NCBI GenBank assembly: GCA_017455225.1 | Contig: JAFTBL010000033.1 | Location: 1 to 14,407 of the forward strand | Direction of reading: 5' to 3' | Origin: Oscillospiraceae bacterium | GTDB lineage: Bacteria > Bacillota_A > Clostridia > Oscillospirales > Oscillospiraceae | DNA: 14,407 nucleotides | In this document: piece after piece, positions 7,138 through 13,080 of the stretch | Layout of the letters: every line of letters starts with the position of its first letter | How positions within the stretch are numbered: the first letter of the stretch is position 1 | Program-made: the position numbers and the translations under genes | Notes under the pieces: model-generated | Told to the model about the DNA's origin: nothing | What the model saw: the letters and a program-made list of their open reading frames with translations, nothing else | The model's database searches: none

Positions 7138-7224
7138 CAAATCGAACTTATTCGGACAAGTTGGGATACAACTTCGATCGGGCCTGCACCCGCCGCTCGC
7201 CCAGAGGGAAAAACCGGCGCGGCG
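7114..7224 (+). repeat. 15-bp direct repeat in promoter spacer and leader
   Basis: AAAACCGGCGCGGCG occurs at 7114-7128, inside the -35/-10 spacer, and again at 7210-7224 in the leader, 96 bases apart. The distance is about nine helical turns, so a protein binding both copies could loop the DNA. No such protein is known from the window; the identity is exact but the function is a guess. Confidence 0.5.
7144..7162 (+). promoter_or_regulatory. Repressor-type operator at the plus-strand start site
   Basis: GAACTTATTCGGACAAGTT has AACTT and AAGTT arms and is palindromic at 14 of 18 positions (7145-7162). It matches 15 of 17 or more bases of the operator on the minus side and starts 6 bases after the -10 box, exactly as there. 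A repressor of the LacI or GntR kind would fit such a site, but none is encoded in the window. Confidence 0.75.
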
Positions 7225-7262
7225 GAGGGGCAAAACTAAGGAATATAAGGTAGGGGAAAGTT

Positions 7263-8462
7263 ATGGAAAAACTGCGGTTCGGCGTATTCGGGACGTGGCG
7301 CGGTCTGGCGTTTATCAAGGCGCTGGCCAAGATCGACGAGGCGGAGGTCGTTGCCATCTGCGATAAGGATGAAAAGCGGATCCAGGAGGCGCTGCCTCAC
7401 TGCCCTGCGGACGTGAAGATCTGCAAGGATTTTGACGAGCTGATCGCCAGCGGGATCGACGCCGTGGTGCTGGGCAACTATTTCAACGAGCACACGCCCT
7501 TTGCCATCCGCGCCATGCGATCCGGTGTGGACGTGCTCAGCGAGACCACCGCCGCCTACACGCTGCGGGAGTGCGTAGAGCTGGTGGAGGCGGTGGAGGA
7601 GACCGGCAGGACTTACGCGCTGGCGGAGAACTACCCCTTCTTCCGCGCCTGCCGCGAGATCACCCACCTGTATCAGACCGGCGTAGTCGGCAGCGTCCTG
7701 TTTGCCGAGGGCGAGTATGTGCATCCCATGAGCGAGGAGGAGCACCAGTCCATCATGCCGGAGCCCACCCACTGGCGCAACGGCCTGCCCAACACCTATT
7801 ACTGCACCCATTCTCTGGCGCCGCTGATGACGGCCACCGGCCTGATGCCCAAGAAGGTGATCGGCAAGGTCACCGCCAACTGCGCCGCCGCCCGGCAGGC
7901 GGGCAAGCAACCCGGCGAGCCCTACGACAGGGGCGGCATCCTGCTGCTGGAGATGGAGCAGGGCGTGATCTTCCGCGTGGGCGGCGATAATATGTTCGGC
8001 TCCATGGGCAACTGGTACCGCATCAGCTGCGAGGGCGGCAATATCGAAAGCGTCCGCGGCGGCGATCCCAAGGTGCGCCTGTCCATCAACCCGTGGGCGC
8101 TGAAAAAGGACAGCGGCTACAACACCGAGAACGTGTACACGCCTGCGGAAACGGAACTGGACAAGAAGGCGGAGGGCGCCGGTCACGGCGGCAGCGACTT
8201 CTTCGTTACCTACAATTTCGTGCAGGATCTGCTGCACAAGCGCCAGCCGTTCATGAACGTCTACCGCGCCGTGGCGCTGTCCGCCGTGGGGATCCTGGGC
8301 TGGCGCAGCGCGCTGAATAACAGCGTACAGCTGGACATCCCGGACTTCCGCAAGAAGGAAGACCGCGACCGCGTCCGTAACGATACCGAGGCGCCTCAGC
8401 CCCACTACGGGCAGGAGGGCACGCTGCCCCGCTATATCCACGTGATGGATAAAGCGGAATAG
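7263..8462 (+). CDS. Gfo/Idh/MocA-family NAD-dependent sugar oxidoreductase, EKP-less subgroup
   Basis: A 399-residue member of the Gfo/Idh/MocA family: N-terminal Rossmann fold (about 1-120) with a GVFGTWRG nucleotide loop (7-14) and Asp34 in AICDKDE for NAD ribose binding, then an alpha/beta substrate domain. The usual catalytic EKP is replaced by ETT (94-96), so the Lys is missing. Instead the protein has AENYPFFR (121-128), TYYCTHSLAPL with His183 (178-188) and GHGGSDF (307-313), features I associate with the GH109-like branch of the family. Classic members oxidise a sugar hydroxyl, typically at C3 or C1; GH109 members use tightly bound NAD to cleave glycosides by transient oxidation. Either role is possible. 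AGGGG lies about 7 bases before the ATG. It is transcribed away from the isomerase operon from a promoter sharing the same operator, and 149 bases separate it from the transporter genes, which have their own promoter. Confidence 0.88.
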   Translation: MEKLRFGVFGTWRGLAFIKALAKIDEAEVVAICDKDEKRIQEALPHCPADVKICKDFDELIASGIDAVVLGNYFNEHTPFAIRAMRSGVDVLSETTAAYTLRECVELVEAVEETGRTYALAENYPFFRACREITHLYQTGVVGSVLFAEGEYVHPMSEEEHQSIMPEPTHWRNGLPNTYYCTHSLAPLMTATGLMPKKVIGKVTANCAAARQAGKQPGEPYDRGGILLLEMEQGVIFRVGGDNMFGSMGNWYRISCEGGNIESVRGGDPKVRLSINPWALKKDSGYNTENVYTPAETELDKKAEGAGHGGSDFFVTYNFVQDLLHKRQPFMNVYRAVALSAVGILGWRSALNNSVQLDIPDFRKKEDRDRVRNDTEAPQPHYGQEGTLPRYIHVMDKAE

Positions 8463-8495
8463 TGATCCGGATTTGTTAAATATAGCCATATTTTG

Positions 8496-8524
8496 TTGAC
8501 GGAATACCACTATAATAGTACAAT
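8496..8524 (+). promoter_or_regulatory. Probable promoter of the transporter operon
   Basis: TTGACG (8496-8501) and TACAAT (8519-8524) are 17 bases apart; the start would be near 8531. A perfect TATAAT at 8511-8516 lies in the same stretch but has no -35 at proper distance. The gap 8463-8611 also has a weak AT-rich inverted repeat AAATAT/ATATTT (8478-8493), too weak for a terminator, so read-through from the upstream gene is possible. Confidence 0.65.
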
Positions 8525-8547
8525 ATTCCGCAGAAAATGATTTGATA

Positions 8548-8565
8548 TCCGAATATTCGGACAAG
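8548..8565 (+). promoter_or_regulatory. Third operator copy before the transporter operon
   Basis: TATTCGGACAAG (8554-8565) is identical over 12 bases to 7149-7160 in the operator of the divergent region. It overlaps a perfect 14-bp palindrome TCCGAATATTCGGA (8548-8561). It lies about 18 to 35 bases after the predicted transcription start, suitable for a roadblock or repressor site. Confidence 0.65.
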
Positions 8566-8611
8566 GCGCAGCCGAAGGACGGGAATCGCGCGAGAGGGGA
8601 GGCAGGCCGAT

Positions 8612-9565
8612 ATGAAAAAGAAAATGCAAGCGGAGGCAGGTACCGGGCAGCCCCGGGGCACGGTTCTCACGCACCTGCGCCGCAACTGGCAGTTTTTGGC
8701 CATGATGATCATCCCCACGGTGTTTTTCATCATTTTCTGTTACTTCCCCATGTTCGGCATCACCATGGCGTTCCAGAACTACAAGGTGGGCACGCCCTTC
8801 CTCAGCGGCGACGTGGAGTGGGTAGGGCTGCAGTGGTTCAAGCAGCTGGTGAACAGCCACATGTTCCCCCGCCTGCTGCGCAACACGCTGCTTCTGAACA
8901 TCGAGGAGCTGATCGTGGCGTTTCCCCTCAGCGTGATCTTTGCGCTGCTGCTCAACGAGGTGCGCTCGCGGCGGATGCGGCGGTTCACCGCCAACGTGAG
9001 CCTGCTGCCGTGGTTCATCTCCATCGTGGTCATCGTGGCCATCATGAACAACTTTCTCTCCATCGACGACGGCGTCATCAATAATATCATCGAGGCGCTG
9101 GGCGGCAGCCGCGTCCGCTTTTTAGGCAATCCCCGCTGGTTCCGCACGCTGTACATCGGCTCCGGCATCTGGCAGGGCTGCGGCTACGGCGCGGTGGTGT
9201 ATACCGCCGCCATCGCCGGCATCGACCCCACGCTTTACGAGGCGGCCGCCATCGACGGCAGCACCCGCTTCAAAAACATCTTCAAGATCACCCTGCCCTG
9301 CATCATGCCCACCATCCTGATCTGCCTGATCCTCCGGTTCGGCAGCATGATGGCCAGCGGCACCGGCAAGATCCTGCTGATGTACAACGCAGTGACCTAT
9401 GAAACGGCGGACGTGTTCGGCACCTACGCCTACCGCGCCGCTTTCGGCGACGGGCGCATGAGCTACGCCGCCGCCATCGACCTGTTCACGTCCGTGGTGA
9501 ATCTGGGGTTGGTGCTGCTTGCCAACCGCCTGTCCCGAAAGATGTCGGAAACGTCGCTGTTTTAA
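8612..9565 (+). CDS. Carbohydrate ABC transporter permease, LplB/YteP type
   Basis: A 317-residue inner-membrane permease, first gene of the transport operon. A basic N-terminus (1-25) precedes about six membrane segments, roughly 29-52, 91-116, 130-150, 178-203, 229-250 and 288-306. The EAA loop that docks the ATPase is seen as YEAAAIDGSTRFKNIFKITL (209-228), followed by P229. Ending in SETSLF is typical of the LplB group. It should pair with the next gene product to form the channel for an oligosaccharide or uronide-type substrate. GGGGAGG stands 9 bases before the ATG. No ATP-binding subunit gene follows; transporters of this type commonly use a shared MsmX/MsmK-type ATPase from elsewhere in the genome. 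Confidence 0.94.
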   Translation: MKKKMQAEAGTGQPRGTVLTHLRRNWQFLAMMIIPTVFFIIFCYFPMFGITMAFQNYKVGTPFLSGDVEWVGLQWFKQLVNSHMFPRLLRNTLLLNIEELIVAFPLSVIFALLLNEVRSRRMRRFTANVSLLPWFISIVVIVAIMNNFLSIDDGVINNIIEALGGSRVRFLGNPRWFRTLYIGSGIWQGCGYGAVVYTAAIAGIDPTLYEAAAIDGSTRFKNIFKITLPCIMPTILICLILRFGSMMASGTGKILLMYNAVTYETADVFGTYAYRAAFGDGRMSYAAAIDLFTSVVNLGLVLLANRLSRKMSETSLF

Positions 9566-9581
9566 GGCGGGGAGGCGCAGG

Positions 9582-10475
9582 ATGAAGTACAAGAAAACGG
9601 CGGGCGACCGGGTGTTCAGTCTGTTCATCGCTCTCTTTATCATTTGCGTGGTCACCATCACGCTGTATCCGCTGATCTATATTTTCAGCATGTCCATCAG
9701 CGACCCCATCGCCGCGGCGCGGGGGCAGGTATTCCTGCTGCCCAAGGGCTTTGACCTGACGGCGATCAAGAAGGTGCTGGCGGACGAGTCCATCTGGACG
9801 TATTACGGCAACACCCTGTGGTACACGGTGGTGGGCACCGCTCTGGGCGTGATCACCACGTGTCTGGCGGGCTATCCGCTGTCCCGGCGTGAGTTCCGCT
9901 ACCGCAATATCTTCATGAAGTTCATCATGGTCACCATGTTTTTCGGCGGCGGTCTGATCCCCACCTACATCGTGGTGGCAAAGTTCCTGAATTTGTACAA
10001 CACGCGCTGGTCGATCATCCTGCCCGGCCTCACCAGCGCATGGTATATCATCGTGGCGCGCACCTATTTCCAGTCGCTGCCGGAGGAGATCGTGGAGAGC
10101 GCCCGCATCGACGGCGCCTCCGAGTTCCGCATCTTCGGCCAGCTGGTGCTGCCGCTGTCCAAGCCCATTTTGGGCGTGCTGGCGCTGTATTACGCCGTGG
10201 GCCATTGGAACAGCTACTTCAGCGCCATGATCTATATCAGCGATAAGAAGCTGCAGCCTCTGGCGCTGTATATCAAAAGCGTGGTCATCCAGAACTCGCT
10301 GGACAGCGTGGCGGGCACCACGGTAGGCGGCGCCATCAGCGCGGAGGTGCTGCTGTCCTCGCTGCAGCTGAAGTACGCGGTGATCGTGGTGTCGGTGATC
10401 CCGATGATGCTGATCTACCCCCTCATCAGCGGCAATCTGGAAAAGGGATTGATGGTAGGCGCCGTAAAGTCATAG
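9582..10475 (+). CDS. Carbohydrate ABC transporter permease, LplC/YtcP type
   Basis: A 297-residue partner permease. Membrane segments are at about 11-36, 80-100, 112-132, 144-160, 195-215 and 264-284. The EAA loop reads VESARIDGASEFRIFGQLVL (171-190) followed by PLSKP. The protein ends EKGLMVGAVKS, the usual C-terminus of the LplC/YtcP group. The ATG at 9582 is chosen over an upstream in-frame ATG (9519) that would lie inside the first permease gene; GGGGAGG precedes it. The gap to the first permease is 16 bases, so the two are almost certainly co-transcribed. Confidence 0.94.
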   Translation: MKYKKTAGDRVFSLFIALFIICVVTITLYPLIYIFSMSISDPIAAARGQVFLLPKGFDLTAIKKVLADESIWTYYGNTLWYTVVGTALGVITTCLAGYPLSRREFRYRNIFMKFIMVTMFFGGGLIPTYIVVAKFLNLYNTRWSIILPGLTSAWYIIVARTYFQSLPEEIVESARIDGASEFRIFGQLVLPLSKPILGVLALYYAVGHWNSYFSAMIYISDKKLQPLALYIKSVVIQNSLDSVAGTTVGGAISAEVLLSSLQLKYAVIVVSVIPMMLIYPLISGNLEKGLMVGAVKS

Positions 10476-10504
10476 CGCGGCATGGGCGAGAAGGAGGAAA
10501 CGGT

Positions 10505-12193
10505 ATGAGACGGATAGCCCTGTTGGCGCTTGCGCTGGCAATGCTTTTGGCGCTGCCCGGCTGCGGCGGCGGCAGCGCCGGCGGTGCCGTGGGCGGCAAC
10601 GTCCGCATCCCCGCGCATCAGGCTGTCCAAAACGCCTCCGGGGGAGATCCCACGCTGGCCGCCGCGATGCAGGGCCGGCGCTGCGATCTGACGCCCCGCC
10701 CCCTGTGCAGTGAAAAGACGACGCTGACGGTCATGACCTATGACGCGGTCAACAGCAGCTATCTGCCTCCGTCCAACGACCTGTGGTTCTGGCAGATGCT
10801 GGAGGAGTATACCAACGTGCATATCGACTGGGAGATCTCTCCCATGTCGGGCTACGGCGAGGTGCTGAACACCCGCCTCTCCGCCGGTATGGATCTGGCG
10901 GATATCGTCATGTCCACCAACAACCGTGCCACCACCAACGCCGGCAACAACGGCGTGTTCATCGACCTGATGCCCTATTGGGACAGCTGCTTCACCAACA
11001 CCAAGAGCTATATGGAGCAGTGCGGCATCGACCTTCTGTCCTACATCACCAACCCCAACGGGAAGGTGTACGCTCTGCCCAACATCCAGAACCCCACCGA
11101 AGGGCATATCACGTTCCTCTACAACACGCTGTGGCTGGAGGAGCTGGGGGCGGAGGTGCCCACCACGCTGGACGAGTTCACGGATCTTCTTTACAAGATG
11201 AAAAACGCTGGGGATCTGAACCACAACGGGATCGCGGACGAGGTGATCCTGACCAGCTCCACGGTGTCGATCCTGACGTCGGTGCTGGGGAACGCGTTCA
11301 ATCTGGAGATGTACGAGGGCTGGGACGCCTTTGACGCGGACGCGGGCGGCACGGTGTTCGACGAGTACACCACGGAGAACATGCGGGAGTACCTGACGTA
11401 CCTGCACAAGCTGTATGACGACGGGATATTGGACGCGGAGATCGGCTTCATGAACGACGACAGTCTGGGCGAGAAGATCGCCAACGACCGGGTGGGCTGC
11501 TTCGTGTTCTACTCCGGCTTTGCCGTCAGCTACGGCATGCTCACCTCCGCCGGGCAGAACGACCCCATGGGCGAGTACTACACGCTGGGTCTGCCTCTGG
11601 CCTCCAAGTGGAACGGGAACGAGGGCTATTTCGTCTCCCGCACGCTGACCTACGGCAACACCGGCGCCTCCATCACCGCCGAGTGCAGCGACCCGGAGCT
11701 GGCGGCCCGCTGGCTGGACGTGCTGTACGCCGACCCCACCATCCTGTGGGCGCGGGTCTACGGCAAGGAGGGCGAGACCTGGGAATTCAATGAGGACGGG
11801 CAGGTGGTGCTGATCGCCACCGGCCGTGGCGGCCAGTGGGATCCCTACTATCTGGGCGTGGGTCAGATCTCCCTGCCCTTTATCCAGACGAAGGAGGAGT
11901 GCGCCATCGACGCCCGCCAGTGGTATCTGGTGGAGTGCGAGAAGATCCGCCGCTGCAAGTGGATCGACGCCTCCGTGCCCAAGGTCAGCGTGTTTGACAA
12001 CGAGGAGGCGGCTCTGCGGGACGAGGTGAACTCCGAGGTCAGCGCCTATTGGTTTGAATGGCGTGACAAGTTCGTCACCGGCCTTGCGGATATCGAAACC
12101 GACTGGGATACCTACGTCAACAGCATCAACGGCGTCGGATTGCGGCAGTTGGTCTCCGTCTGGCAGATGGTCTACGACCGCATGAGCAAGTAA
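10505..12193 (+). CDS. Extracellular solute-binding lipoprotein of the sugar ABC transporter (LplA type)
   Basis: A 562-residue substrate-binding protein, family 1 (LplA-like, long form). The signal peptide has MRRIA, a hydrophobic core and lipobox LALPGC, so Cys20 is lipidated and the protein is anchored outside the membrane. A Gly-rich linker (21-32) follows. The mature part begins about residue 72 (TTLTVMTYD) and shows the family's DLADIVMS (130-137), NPNGKVYALPNIQ (183-195), LYNTLWLEELG (205-215) and a calcium-loop-like DLNHNGIADE (237-246). The substrate cannot be read from sequence; long LplA-type proteins usually take oligosaccharides, including uronate-containing ones. AAGGAGG lies 6 to 7 bases upstream of the ATG, and the gap to the permease gene is 29 bases. 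The binding protein following rather than preceding the permeases is common in this group. Confidence 0.93.
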   Translation: MRRIALLALALAMLLALPGCGGGSAGGAVGGNVRIPAHQAVQNASGGDPTLAAAMQGRRCDLTPRPLCSEKTTLTVMTYDAVNSSYLPPSNDLWFWQMLEEYTNVHIDWEISPMSGYGEVLNTRLSAGMDLADIVMSTNNRATTNAGNNGVFIDLMPYWDSCFTNTKSYMEQCGIDLLSYITNPNGKVYALPNIQNPTEGHITFLYNTLWLEELGAEVPTTLDEFTDLLYKMKNAGDLNHNGIADEVILTSSTVSILTSVLGNAFNLEMYEGWDAFDADAGGTVFDEYTTENMREYLTYLHKLYDDGILDAEIGFMNDDSLGEKIANDRVGCFVFYSGFAVSYGMLTSAGQNDPMGEYYTLGLPLASKWNGNEGYFVSRTLTYGNTGASITAECSDPELAARWLDVLYADPTILWARVYGKEGETWEFNEDGQVVLIATGRGGQWDPYYLGVGQISLPFIQTKEECAIDARQWYLVECEKIRRCKWIDASVPKVSVFDNEEAALRDEVNSEVSAYWFEWRDKFVTGLADIETDWDTYVNSINGVGLRQLVSVWQMVYDRMSK

Positions 12194-12223
12194 CGCTCCG
12201 GCGGAGGAAGGGCGAGAAGCGGC

Positions 12224-13027
12224 ATGGGACTGTTTCCCCAGAGAATGTTTGAAGGCGCCGACTGGCGGCGCCGACACGGCGAGCCTGCCAATCGCCGGCA
12301 GCTGTTTCAATGCGTGCTGACCGACCAGTTCTTTTCCCTCATCCCGGTCAATCTGCTGTTTCTCCTTTTTGTGCTGCCCGCCGCCGTGTGGAGCATGATC
12401 TGCCTGCCGCAGGTCGTTTCCGCCGCGCAGGCGGAAAACGGCGACGGTGTCATCGCCGCCGTGGATCTGTGGACGCTGGGTCTGGTGCCGGCGCTGACGC
12501 TGCTGGGGCCGGCCCGGGCGGGCATGGCGCTTTTGATGCGCGACTGGGCGCAGGAGGAATACGTCAAGGTGTGGCCCACCTTTTGGAAAGGGCTGCGGGA
12601 CAACTGGAAGCAGACGCTGCTGCCGGCGTTTTTCACGGCGGTGCTGCCGCTGGCGCTGTGGAGCGCGTACCGTCTTTCCTCGGTACTGCTGATCGCCGCG
12701 GCGGTGGCAGGCGTGCTGTATCAGCTGGCCATGCAGGTGTACTACGTGCTGCTGGTCACCTACGATCTGCGCGCCATGCAGCATTTTCGCAATGCGGTGC
12801 TGCTGACGCTGATGGAGCTGCCCGCCTTCGTGCTGGTATTTCTGGGCAGCCACTTTGTCCCGCTGGCGATTTTGGGCGTATACCTGATCTATCCGAACGC
12901 CGGGTACTGGAATCTTCTGATCCTTCTCGGCTATGAAACCGTCATCGGGGCGGCCGTGACCCATCTCGCCTCCGCCTCGCTTGCCAACAAGGTGCGGGAG
13001 GAGCACCTGCAAAGGGATGATCCGTAA
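12224..13027 (+). CDS. YesL/DUF624-family membrane protein
   Basis: A 267-residue integral membrane protein of the YesL (DUF624) family, whose genes typically sit next to LplABC-type sugar transporters in Bacillota. Hydrophobic segments are at about 36-60, 83-105, 131-148, 151-178, 192-222 and 228-250. The conserved core GPARAGMALLMRDWAQEEYV (95-114) and the following WPTFWKGLRDNWKQ (117-130) are clear. The family's molecular function is not established; a role in assembly or control of the transporter is often supposed. A GGAGGAAGGG run stands about 11 to 20 bases before the ATG. The 30-base gap from the binding protein gene indicates the same operon. Confidence 0.88.
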   Translation: MGLFPQRMFEGADWRRRHGEPANRRQLFQCVLTDQFFSLIPVNLLFLLFVLPAAVWSMICLPQVVSAAQAENGDGVIAAVDLWTLGLVPALTLLGPARAGMALLMRDWAQEEYVKVWPTFWKGLRDNWKQTLLPAFFTAVLPLALWSAYRLSSVLLIAAAVAGVLYQLAMQVYYVLLVTYDLRAMQHFRNAVLLTLMELPAFVLVFLGSHFVPLAILGVYLIYPNAGYWNLLILLGYETVIGAAVTHLASASLANKVREEHLQRDDP

Positions 13028-13030
13028 GCA

Positions 13031-13044
13031 AATACCACGGTATT
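13031..13044. promoter_or_regulatory. Perfect inverted repeat before the repeat-protein gene
   Basis: AATACC (13031-13036) and GGTATT (13039-13044) flank a 2-base centre, only 3 bases after the DUF624 stop codon. It lacks a loop and a T-run, so it is not a terminator and fits a dimeric-protein binding site better. It does not resemble the three operators. A TAAAAT at 13050-13055 has no matching -35. Confidence 0.4.
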
Positions 13045-13080
13045 CACGATAAAATCAATTACAGGAAGGGGAACAAGAGT

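Larger units (their letters stand above)
6910..7262. promoter_or_regulatory. Divergent control region between the two catabolic operons
   Basis: These 353 bases hold no supported gene. They contain two outward-facing sigma-A promoters (6985-7013 minus, 7109-7137 plus), one operator just past each -10 box (6961-6978, 7144-7162), a 15-bp direct repeat (7114-7128 and 7210-7224), and in the plus leader a possible 7-bp stem CCGCCGC/GCGGCGG (7190-7196, 7219-7225) with a 22-base loop. A small inverted repeat AAGTTG/CAACTT (7158-7163, 7169-7174) overlaps the plus operator. Between the promoters (7014-7108) the sequence is AT-richer than the surroundings and shows nothing further that I recognise. Confidence 0.85.

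Noticed and set aside
5518..7233. 571-codon version of the isomerase gene
   Set aside because: The extra N-terminal part would cross both promoters and operators and has no family similarity; the start with a proper ribosome binding site is at 6909.
8511..8516. TATAAT as the -10 box of the transporter promoter
   Set aside because: The only good -35 (8496-8501) is 9 bases away, too close; TACAAT at 8519-8524 gives the correct 17-base spacing.
8542..9084. Plus-strand frame beginning before the first permease
   Set aside because: It is out of frame with the permease, which has clear membrane segments and an EAA loop; the translation is compositionally odd.
10415..13012. Long minus-strand open frame (865 codons) opposite the binding protein and YesL genes
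   Set aside because: Same antisense artefact; the plus-strand genes show signal peptide, family motifs and ribosome binding sites.
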